A DNA stretch of 5,280 bases from RYN-433 sp036558265 (GTDB lineage: Bacteria > Planctomycetota > Phycisphaerae > Tepidisphaerales > Tepidisphaeraceae), in contig DATBFY010000314.1 in assembly GCA_036558265.1 (NCBI GenBank), forward strand, positions 1 to 5,280. Direction: 5' to 3'. The translations under genes were made by a program, and so were the position numbers. Shown here piece by piece: positions 1 to 5,029 of the stretch. Each line of letters opens with the position of its first letter. The first letter of the stretch is position 1. The notes under the pieces are model-generated. The model worked only from the letters and a program-made list of their open reading frames with translations, was not told the origin of the DNA and did not search any database.

Positions 1-330
1 CGCCACGCCCAGCATCGACACGAAGTTGTTGATCCCCATCCGCAGCATCACCCCGCCGACCTGCGAGCGATGGTACGAATCGTTCCTGACGCAAAGATAA
101 TCGCCTACGATCGAAACGCCTGGCGTGATGTCCCCCGACGCCGTCGCCCCCGCCCTTGAGGAGGCGGGTATTCCGCCGGCGGACGAAGACGGCGCGCTGA
201 CCACCGTCTCGTGCCGGATCGTGTGCGACGTGTTCCGCTTCATCCACGCGGTGAAAAGCCCCACGATCGCAACGATCACCGAGCAGACGGCGACGGCCAG
301 TTCACGGTTCTTCTGGATGAAGTCGATCAT
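1..330 (-). CDS. Hypothetical membrane-anchored protein, N-terminal part
   Basis: This is an open frame of 110 codons that starts with ATG at 330 and runs off the left edge without a stop. I do not recognise the family. Residues 11-30 (from ELAVAV to FTAWM) form one clear hydrophobic segment followed by Lys31-Arg32, so it looks like a single N-terminal membrane anchor or uncleaved signal. Residues 45-66 are rich in Ser, Ala and Gly and look like a flexible linker. A more ordered part begins near residue 68 (ITPGVSIVGDYLCVRND) and continues beyond the window. The start is supported by GAGG at 339-342, eight bases upstream, and by a promoter-like site at 366-394. It is transcribed away from rfbA, so a role in sugar metabolism cannot be assumed. 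The frame is sound; the function is unknown. Confidence 0.66.
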   Translation of the reverse strand, partial: MIDFIQKNRELAVAVCSVIVAIVGLFTAWMKRNTSHTIRHETVVSAPSSSAGGIPASSRAGATASGDITPGVSIVGDYLCVRNDSYHRSQVGGVMLRMGINNFVSMLGVA

Positions 331-365
331 TGCCCGAGCCTCTGGCCTATTACGACAACGGGCCG

Positions 366-394
366 ATTCTGAGCCGGCAAATGGCCCGGGTCAA
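366..394 (-). promoter_or_regulatory. Candidate sigma70-type promoter for the left-edge gene
   Basis: Read on the minus strand, TTGACC (389-394) is followed after exactly 17 bases by CAGAAT (366-371). This is 5/6 and 4/6 to the sigma70 consensus. Transcription would start near 359 and give a leader of about 29 bases with GAGG before the ATG at 330. The match is by eye; planctomycete promoters are poorly defined. Confidence 0.38.
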
Positions 395-418
395 GAATAT
401 TTGCGCCGCTCTGCGGGG

Positions 419-447
419 TTGGGTTATCGCGGTGGGGCGGCTACGAT
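419..447 (+). promoter_or_regulatory. Candidate promoter of rfbA
   Basis: TTGGGT (419-424) and TACGAT (442-447) are separated by 17 bases and would start transcription near 454, about 47 bases before the rfbA ATG. The -35 is weak (3/6) and the -10 is 4/6. Support comes from the same arrangement, TTGGGC-N17-TACCAT, upstream of rfbB. The -10 lies in the loop of the dyad at 428-460. Confidence 0.3.
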
Positions 448-460
448 CCGCCCAACCGCG
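428..460. repeat. Strong inverted repeat upstream of rfbA
   Basis: CGCGGT (428-433) and GGGCGG (435-440) pair with CCGCCC (448-453) and ACCGCG (455-460), giving 12 base pairs with one G/A mismatch and a 7-base loop, CTACGAT. It sits 42 bases before the rfbA start and covers the proposed -10. It could be an operator or an RNA hairpin at the 5' end of the transcript. There is no T-run after it, so a terminator is unlikely. Confidence 0.6.
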
Positions 461-488
461 TCGGCGTTCTGGCCGATAGCAGAGATGT

Positions 489-492
489 GGAG
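489..492 (+). promoter_or_regulatory. Ribosome binding site of rfbA
   Basis: GGAG lies nine bases before the ATG at 502 and decides for that start over an in-frame GTG at 487, which would place the site inside the coding region. Confidence 0.6.
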
Positions 493-501
493 TCGTTCAC
501 C

Positions 502-1374
502 ATGAAAGGCATCATCCTCGCCGGCGGCGCCGGCACCCGCCTCTATCCCCTGACGCGCTGCCTGAGCAAGCAGCTCCTCCCCGTCTACGACAAGCCGACG
601 ATCTATTACCCGCTCTCCGTCCTGATGCTGGCCGGCATCCGCGAGATCCTGATCATCTCCACCCCGCGCGACCTCCCGATGATCCAGGCCCTCCTTGGCG
701 ACGGATCGCAGCTCGGCATTCGTTTCGAGTACCGCGAGCAGCCCGAGCCCAGGGGCATCGCCCAGGCGTTCACGATCGGCGACACGTTCGTCGGCAATTC
801 CCCCGTCTGCCTGATCCTGGGTGACAACGTCTTCTACGGCCACGACCTCACCGGCCTGCTCGACGGCGCCGCGGGCCACAAGTCGGGAGCCACCGTCTTT
901 GCCTACCAGGTCGCCGACCCCGAGCGCTACGGCGTCGTCGAGTTCGACAAGAGCATGAACGCCCTGTCGATTGAGGAGAAACCCACCAAACCCCGCAGCA
1001 ACTGGGCCGTCACCGGCCTGTATTTCTATGACGCGCAGGTCGTGCAGGTCGCCAGGTCCCTCAAGCCCAGCGCCCGCGGCGAGCTCGAGATCACCGACGT
1101 CAACCGCGCGTATCTGACTCAAGGCAAGCTCCGCGTCCAACCCATGGGCCGCGGCATCGCCTGGCTCGACACCGGCACCTACGCCAGCCTGCTCTCCAGC
1201 TCCCAGTTCGTGCAGACGCTTGAAGAGCGGCAGGGCCTGAAGGTCGCCTGCATCGAGGAGATCGCCTTCGCCCGAAACTTCATCGACGCCGCCCAGTTCC
1301 AGAAGCTCGTCGACCAGGCCGGCAAGAGCGATTACGGCAAGTATCTCCAGCGGATTCTACACGAGGCCCGCTGA
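502..1374 (+). CDS. rfbA: Glucose-1-phosphate thymidylyltransferase (RfbA/RmlA)
   Basis: This cytoplasmic enzyme makes dTDP-glucose and pyrophosphate from dTTP and glucose-1-phosphate, the first step to dTDP-L-rhamnose. The product is 290 residues, the usual family length. The nucleotide-binding signature is complete: LAGGAGTRLYPLT at 6-18 with Arg13, and Lys23 in SKQLLPVYDKP. LILGDNVFYGH at 104-114 carries the metal-binding Asp108. EEKPTKPRSNWAVTGLYF at 158-175, RGELEITDVN at 192-201 and GIAWLDTGT at 218-226 with the second metal-binding Asp223 are all typical of RmlA. The ATG at 502 is chosen because it has GGAG nine bases upstream and begins exactly at the conserved MKGIILAGG. The gene diverges from the left-edge gene and converges on the leucine-rich-repeat gene, 49 bases away. 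No defect is visible; identification is firm. Confidence 0.96.
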   Translation: MKGIILAGGAGTRLYPLTRCLSKQLLPVYDKPTIYYPLSVLMLAGIREILIISTPRDLPMIQALLGDGSQLGIRFEYREQPEPRGIAQAFTIGDTFVGNSPVCLILGDNVFYGHDLTGLLDGAAGHKSGATVFAYQVADPERYGVVEFDKSMNALSIEEKPTKPRSNWAVTGLYFYDAQVVQVARSLKPSARGELEITDVNRAYLTQGKLRVQPMGRGIAWLDTGTYASLLSSSQFVQTLEERQGLKVACIEEIAFARNFIDAAQFQKLVDQAGKSDYGKYLQRILHEAR

Positions 1375-1423
1375 CATCGCGGAAAGCGCCCACGCGGCCT
1401 GCCTGGTTCGGCCCGGCCTGCCC

Positions 1424-2266
1424 TTACTTGACCGCCGGCCCGAAGCCGACTTCGATGTCAGGCAGCCGCTGCTTCAACCGGTCCACCCCCGCCCTGGTCA
1501 CCCTGGTGCCGCGGGCGTTGAGGCCCTTCAGGTTCGACAGGGCGTGCAGGTGTTCAAGCCCGCCATCGCCGACCTCGGTGAACGCCAACTGAAGTCCGCG
1601 AAGGTTCCGCAACGCCTTGAGGTGCTCCAGCCCGGCGTCCGTGATCCCCGTCCGGTCAAGGTCCAGATACTCCAGTTCGGTCAGGTGCTTCAGGTGCGGC
1701 AGCGCCGCGTCGGTGATCCGCGCCTCCCGCGTGGCGAGGTTGAGCGAGCGGAGCTTGGTGAACGCCTTGAGATGCGCCGCGCCTTGGTCCGTGATCAACG
1801 TCTCTCGCAGGCTCAGCTCGCGCAGCTCCGTCAGGTGACTCAGGGCCGCCAGGTCGTCGTCGCGGAGCGGTACCTGCATCAACGACAGGCGCCGCAACCG
1901 GGCGCGGCCCTTCAAGAATCGGACGACCGCCTCGGCCGTGACGCCAATCCCGTTCAGCACCACTTCTTCCAACTCGTCCAGTTCCGCAAGGTGCGCCAGG
2001 CCCGCGTCGGTGACAAACGGCTTGTTGGGAATCTCCACAGACCGCAAACGGGGAAACGCCTTCAGGTGGGCCAGGTGGTCGTCGGTGACCTTGCCAAAGT
2101 TCGGCAGGAAGTGAACGGCCACGACGGGTTTTCCCGGCCTGGCCTCGTCCACCCTGACGACGGCCCGCAGCTCCCGCAGTGCGGCGAGGGCCTCGCGCTC
2201 GTCCCCCCGAGCGCCCACACCACACGCGCCGAATGCCAGAACGGTCATGAGGAGCACTCGACACAT
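1424..2266 (-). CDS. Secreted leucine-rich-repeat protein, planctomycete type
   Basis: The 280-residue product has an export signal: hydrophobic residues 4-19 and a plausible signal peptidase I site after Ala19-Arg20-Gly21. FGAC ending at Cys15 resembles a lipobox but has Phe at -3, so a lipoprotein is less likely. From residue 60 nearly the whole chain consists of nine repeats of 24-26 residues, starting near 60, 85, 109, 134, 158, 184, 208, 232 and 256. Each has the form (V/I)TDxGLxHLxxLxxLxxLxL, the ribonuclease-inhibitor-like leucine-rich repeat that forms a curved binding solenoid. No catalytic domain is visible. Such proteins are abundant in planctomycetes, mostly of unknown role; protein binding outside the cytoplasm is inferred. 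The ATG at 2266 is preceded by a GA-rich stretch (2273-2283) as a weak ribosome site. It lies antisense between rfbA and rfbB, so a direct role in rhamnose synthesis is doubtful. Confidence 0.88.
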   Translation of the reverse strand: MCRVLLMTVLAFGACGVGARGDEREALAALRELRAVVRVDEARPGKPVVAVHFLPNFGKVTDDHLAHLKAFPRLRSVEIPNKPFVTDAGLAHLAELDELEEVVLNGIGVTAEAVVRFLKGRARLRRLSLMQVPLRDDDLAALSHLTELRELSLRETLITDQGAAHLKAFTKLRSLNLATREARITDAALPHLKHLTELEYLDLDRTGITDAGLEHLKALRNLRGLQLAFTEVGDGGLEHLHALSNLKGLNARGTRVTRAGVDRLKQRLPDIEVGFGPAVK

Positions 2267-2301
2267 ATCCGACTCTCTCTCTCGGGGCCTGACCTCAAGC
2301 C

Positions 2302-2344
2302 CTTGAGCGGCCGCGGCGGCGCACCCGCGAGGCTCGGCCGCAAG
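2302..2344. repeat. GC-rich inverted repeat upstream of the LRR gene
   Basis: GCGGCCG (2307-2313) pairs perfectly with CGGCCGC (2335-2341). CTT (2302-2304) and AAG (2342-2344) extend the stem past a two-base bulge. The loop is 21 bases and GC-rich. It lies 36 bases upstream of the minus-strand LRR start, in the divergent region shared with rfbB. It may be an operator or leader hairpin; in such GC-rich DNA chance is a fair alternative. Confidence 0.35.
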
Positions 2345-2420
2345 TCAATGTACCACGCCGCTCCCCGTCTACACCTTGTCCGCCGCCCGTGTGTGCACAA
2401 CGCCGCGCCGCCGCCGCCGC

Positions 2421-2449
2421 TTGGGCTTCCCGCCTCAAATCGCTACCAT
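2421..2449 (+). promoter_or_regulatory. Candidate promoter of rfbB
   Basis: TTGGGC (2421-2426) and TACCAT (2444-2449) are spaced by 17 bases, giving a start near 2456 and a leader of about 83 bases before rfbB. On its own the match is weak (3/6 and 4/6). It is listed because it repeats the form proposed for rfbA. The rest of the 2267-2538 spacer holds a GCC trinucleotide run (about 2402-2420) and no gene that I can support. Confidence 0.27.
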
Positions 2450-2538
2450 CTCCCCATCCGCGCGGCGTAACCTGCCGATAATCAAGGGTGCGCCGTCACC
2501 ATGACCTGATTCCGACGACCATCACCCCCAACAACCAC

Positions 2539-3570
2539 ATGCGAACCATCCTCGTCACCGGCGCCGCCGGTTTTATCGGATCCAATTTCGTCCGCATGCT
2601 CCTCAATCGCCGTGAGCAGGCCAGGCTCGTCGCCTACGACAAGCTCACCTACGCCGGAAACCTCGCCAATCTTTCCGACTTGGTCGAGAAACACCCTGAC
2701 CAGCTCACGTTCGTCCGCGGCGACATCTGCGACGACCAACTCGTCCAAGGCACCTGGGAGGAGCATCGCGTCACCGAGGTCGTTCACTTCGCCGCCGAAT
2801 CACACGTCGATCGATCCATCCTGGGCTCAGGCCCGTTCGTCCAGACCAACGTTGTCGGCACGCAGGTGCTGCTCGACGTCGCCAAGGCGAAGAACGTCGA
2901 GAAGTTCCTCTACGTCTCCACCGACGAGGTTTACGGCACCCTTCCCGAGGACCGACCCGAGATCAAGTTCACCGAGGAGACGCCGCTCCAGCCCAACAGC
3001 CCGTATTCGGCGTCGAAGGCAGGGGGGGACTGCCTGGTCCGCGCCTATTTCCACACCTTCGGCCTCCCCGTCCTCACCACCCGCTGCTCCAACAACTACG
3101 GCCCGTTCCACTTCCCCGAAAAGCTCATTCCCCTCTTCGTCACCAACCTGATGGAGGGCAAGAAGGTGCCCCTTTACGGCGACGGGTTGAACGTCCGTGA
3201 CTGGCTATACGTCGAGGACCACTGCGACGCCATCTGGACCGTCCTGAATCGGGGCCGATTGGGCGACGTGTACAACGTCGGCGGTAACAATGAGATCACC
3301 AACCGTCAGATCACGCAAACCCTGATTCGCGAGATGGGCAAGAATTGGGACGATTCGGTTCAATATGTCAAAGACCGACCGGGTCACGATCGCCGTTACG
3401 CCATCGACGCCTCAAAGATCCAGCGCGAGTTGGGCTGGAGCCCCAAACACCGCTTCGAAGACGCGATCAAGACCACGATCCAGTGGTACCGTGACAATCC
3501 GTCGTGGTGGCGGGCGATCAAGAGCGGCGAATACCTGAAGTACTACGAGCTGCAGTACGCCGGACGCTGA
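2539..3570 (+). CDS. rfbB: dTDP-glucose 4,6-dehydratase (RfbB/RmlB)
   Basis: This NAD-dependent cytoplasmic enzyme converts dTDP-glucose to dTDP-4-dehydro-6-deoxyglucose, the second step of dTDP-rhamnose synthesis. It is an extended short-chain dehydrogenase of 343 residues, normal for the family. VTGAAGFIGSNFV at 6-18 is the Rossmann GxxGxxG motif. HFAAESHVDRS at 83-93 is a family signature. STDEVYG at 127-133 carries Thr128 with the dehydratase pair Asp129-Glu130. Tyr156 and Lys160 form the catalytic YxxxK. RDWLYVEDHC at 220-229 and DRPGHDRRYAID at 279-290 are hallmark RmlB motifs of the sugar-nucleotide site. I chose the ATG at 2539 because it opens directly on the conserved MRTILVTGAAG. 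There is no clear ribosome site before it. An in-frame GTG at 2488 would add 17 residues without family character. rfbD follows after 83 bases. Confidence 0.95.
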   Translation: MRTILVTGAAGFIGSNFVRMLLNRREQARLVAYDKLTYAGNLANLSDLVEKHPDQLTFVRGDICDDQLVQGTWEEHRVTEVVHFAAESHVDRSILGSGPFVQTNVVGTQVLLDVAKAKNVEKFLYVSTDEVYGTLPEDRPEIKFTEETPLQPNSPYSASKAGGDCLVRAYFHTFGLPVLTTRCSNNYGPFHFPEKLIPLFVTNLMEGKKVPLYGDGLNVRDWLYVEDHCDAIWTVLNRGRLGDVYNVGGNNEITNRQITQTLIREMGKNWDDSVQYVKDRPGHDRRYAIDASKIQRELGWSPKHRFEDAIKTTIQWYRDNPSWWRAIKSGEYLKYYELQYAGR

Positions 3571-3642
3571 TCGCTCATCACAATTGGCCCCACGACCCAC
3601 CGCGCGCCGACAAATCGTGTGGTAAGCTCTACGCGAGGTTCG

Positions 3643-3649
3643 AAGGGAG
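3643..3649 (+). promoter_or_regulatory. Ribosome binding site that sets the rfbD TTG start
   Basis: AAGGGAG ends four bases before TTG at 3654. It is the only purine-rich site in the rfbB-rfbD gap that suits the position where reductase homology begins, so it favours TTG over the upstream in-frame GTG at 3504 inside rfbB. Confidence 0.5.
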
Positions 3650-3653
3650 CCCC

Positions 3654-4532
3654 TTGGATCGGTATCGATCAGTTGTCATCACCGGCGCGGGTGGAATGCT
3701 CGCGCACGAATTGGACAAGCTTCTGCGCGCCCGTGGCGTACAGGCCGCGCTCGCGCGGCGTGCGGACTGTGACATCTCCGATCCCGCCCAGGTTTCTCGC
3801 CTTTTCCAGACCCATCACCCCTCCTTGGTACTGAACTGCGCGGCCCATACCGGCGTCGATCAGTGCGAGGACGAAGCTGACCTCGCCAATGCCATCAACG
3901 GAGCCGGCCCCGGCTATTTGGCGGAGTTCTGCCGTGAATATCACGCACAGCTTACCCATTTTAGCACTGATTTTGTCTTCGACGGACATATTGACCACCC
4001 ATACCGACCAGACGACGCCCCAAATCCCTTATCTGCCTACGGAAAATCGAAGTTGTTAGGTGAAGAGCGGGTTAAAAGCGTTACCCCGCTTTCCTGGCTT
4101 ATCGTGCGGACGTCCTGGCTTTTTGGCGGGCACGGCAATTGCTTTCCCCAAGTCATCCTTGACCGGGCCCGTGCGGGCCATGTCTTAAAGGTTGTGAACG
4201 ACCAAATTGGCTGTCCGACGTACGCCGTGGACTTGGCGGCGGCCGTTTTGGACCTGTTGGATCGCGGAGCGGAAGGAGTCTGGCACGTGACCAATTCGTC
4301 TCCGACGTGCTGGTACGACTTCGCCCGCTCCATCGTCGAGGAATTTGCAATTCGTGCGGAAGTCGTTCCGATTTCCACCGCGCAGTGGGTGGCCATGCGG
4401 CCTAGGCAGGCCCGGCGTCCGCCTTACAGTGTGCTGGATCTGGAGCCGTTTAACGCATTAATTGGCAAGCAGATGCGAAAATGGCGCGATGCACTGCGAG
4501 ATTATCGGACAGAGGTCGAAAAAGGCTCATAG
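3654..4532 (+). CDS. rfbD: dTDP-4-dehydrorhamnose reductase (RfbD/RmlD)
   Basis: RfbD reduces dTDP-4-dehydro-L-rhamnose with NAD(P)H to dTDP-L-rhamnose, the last step of the pathway. With TTG at 3654 as start the protein has 292 residues, as expected. VVITGAGGMLAHEL at 7-20 is the cofactor-binding loop, with Ala17 in place of the third glycine. LNCAAHTGVDQCE at 60-72, HFSTDFVFDG at 102-111 with Thr105, Tyr129 and Lys133 of the YxxxK pair, VRTSWLFG at 151-158, DQIGCPTYAVDLA at 183-195 and RPPYSVLD at 255-262 are all typical RmlD segments. No in-frame ATG precedes the Rossmann motif; the GTG at 3504 would overlap rfbB by 67 bases. The gene is poorer in GC than its neighbours (58 of 120 bases in 3961-4080, against about 65% in rfbA and rfbB lines), which suggests a different history. 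The product needs an RfbC epimerase, absent here. Identity is firm, the start less so. Confidence 0.92.
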   Translation: MDRYRSVVITGAGGMLAHELDKLLRARGVQAALARRADCDISDPAQVSRLFQTHHPSLVLNCAAHTGVDQCEDEADLANAINGAGPGYLAEFCREYHAQLTHFSTDFVFDGHIDHPYRPDDAPNPLSAYGKSKLLGEERVKSVTPLSWLIVRTSWLFGGHGNCFPQVILDRARAGHVLKVVNDQIGCPTYAVDLAAAVLDLLDRGAEGVWHVTNSSPTCWYDFARSIVEEFAIRAEVVPISTAQWVAMRPRQARRPPYSVLDLEPFNALIGKQMRKWRDALRDYRTEVEKGS

Positions 4533-4598
4533 ACAAAACCCGCGCCGGTCGATGAAGATGATGAGGCACGTCATGCGAGCCGAGCGTGCTCGAGGCTT

Positions 4599-4631
4599 AC
4601 TTGACCACCCCAGGGTGGTAAGTGATATAGT
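4599..4631 (+). promoter_or_regulatory. Promoter-like site with a dyad in its spacer
   Basis: TTGACC (4601-4606) and TATAGT (4626-4631) are each 5/6 to sigma70 consensus. TG at 4623-4624 makes an extended -10. The spacer is 19 bases, longer than the usual 17. ACCACCC (4604-4610) and GGGTGGT (4613-4619) form a perfect dyad that starts inside the -35 and fills most of the spacer. ACTT (4599-4602) and AAGT (4620-4623) extend the symmetry past one unpaired base. The placement is that of an operator. It would drive a transcript beginning near 4638 toward the gene at 5030. Confidence 0.45.
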
Positions 4632-5010
4632 TAGCGGTCGGGAATGATTTGGAGTTGGAGTAAAGCGTCCACGTCCAAGCATCCCTCCGAAACTGCCCGG
4701 TCGGCCGATGAGGAAACGGTTCCCTTGGAGTGGGAACCCGAAACGATTGGCTGATTGGCTTGGGCAGGCCAGACAGGTCAGACAAACGGAACAAGGCGTT
4801 CCGTGCGGTCGCCAGTGGCGCAAGTGCGTTCCGGCTCCAAGCCGTATGTTCGTGCGCCGAGCGTGCGCCCCGACGAAGGGGGCGCTGGATCGCGGAAAGT
4901 TTTGAAGCTCATCCGCGATCGAAGTCCAAGGGAAAATGCTTCGGTCGGTGGCGTCTCTAGGGACGCACACAGAACGAAGTTCGGCCGCTCAATGGCGGTC
5001 GTGATTCCCG

Positions 5011-5020
5011 AGGGAAGGGA
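5011..5020 (+). promoter_or_regulatory. Doubled ribosome binding site before the right-edge gene
   Basis: AGGGA occurs twice in tandem. The second copy (5016-5020) is nine bases before the ATG at 5030. The first copy (5011-5015) is six bases before an ATG at 5022 that opens a three-codon frame (Met-Glu-Ala) whose TGA overlaps the ATG at 5030 as ATGA. Confidence 0.5.
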
Positions 5021-5029
5021 CATGGAAGC

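Larger units (their letters stand above)
4533..5029 (+). other. Gene-free, hairpin-rich leader or untranslated RNA
   Basis: I see no convincing gene in these 497 bases; open frames here lack recognisable domains. From about 4700 the plus strand is dense in compact stems. GGTTCCC/GGGAACC is at 4718-4738, ACGGAAC/GTTCCGT at 4786-4804, CGCC/GGCG at 4810-4820 and GCGCCCC/GGGGCGC at 4865-4885. GATCGCGGA/TCCGCGATC, nine perfect pairs, is at 4888-4920. GCGTC/GACGC is at 4951-4966 within CTTCG (4939-4943)/CGAAG (4975-4979). CGGCCGC/GCGGTCG with one G-U pair is at 4982-5001. GGCTTGG (4757-4763) could pair with CCAAGCC (4837-4843) and close a multibranch domain. Together with the promoter-like site at 4601 this suggests a structured leader of about 390 bases, or a separate small RNA. 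No known RNA class fits. A 36-codon frame at 4644-4754 is the only short ORF near the proposed start. Confidence 0.4.

Noticed and set aside
1375..1423. Shared terminator between the convergent rfbA and LRR genes
   Set aside because: It contains only a 9-base direct repeat CGGCCTGCC (1395-1403 and 1414-1422) and no stable stem followed by a T-run on either strand.
2402..2420. GCC trinucleotide run as a meaningful repeat
   Set aside because: Short and imperfect, and expected by chance in DNA this rich in GC.
2488..2538. GTG at 2488 as the rfbB start
   Set aside because: The 17 added residues are unlike the family N-terminus and AAGG directly abuts the codon; the ATG at 2539 opens on the conserved Rossmann motif.
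3504..3653. GTG at 3504 as the rfbD start
   Set aside because: It lies inside rfbB and would add 50 residues with no reductase character; TTG at 3654 has a ribosome site and gives the normal length.
4612..4620. T-box antiterminator motif (AGGGTGGTA)
   Set aside because: The following bases are AGTGA rather than CCGCG, there is no terminator or stem I pattern, and the downstream gene is not tRNA-related. The dyad explains the sequence better.
4705..4744. Hammerhead ribozyme core: CCGATGAG, a hairpin, then CGAAAC
   Set aside because: It differs from the CUGAUGA core only at the invariant U, but that base is essential, and I find no strands able to form stems I and III or a cleavage site.
4775..4798. 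SRP RNA core (CAGGTCAG ... CGGAA)
   Set aside because: The obligatory GGAAGCAGCC strand after the tetraloop is missing; these bases instead form the perfect stem at 4786-4804.
4527..4970. 147-codon minus-strand frame across the spacer
   Set aside because: It has no recognisable domain, is rich in Arg, Pro, Ser and Cys like an antisense frame, overlaps the rfbD end and has no neighbour on that strand.
4850..5001. Group II intron remnant (GTGCGCC at 4852)
   Set aside because: No domain V with an AGC triad and matching strand, no 3' intron end and no reverse transcriptase.
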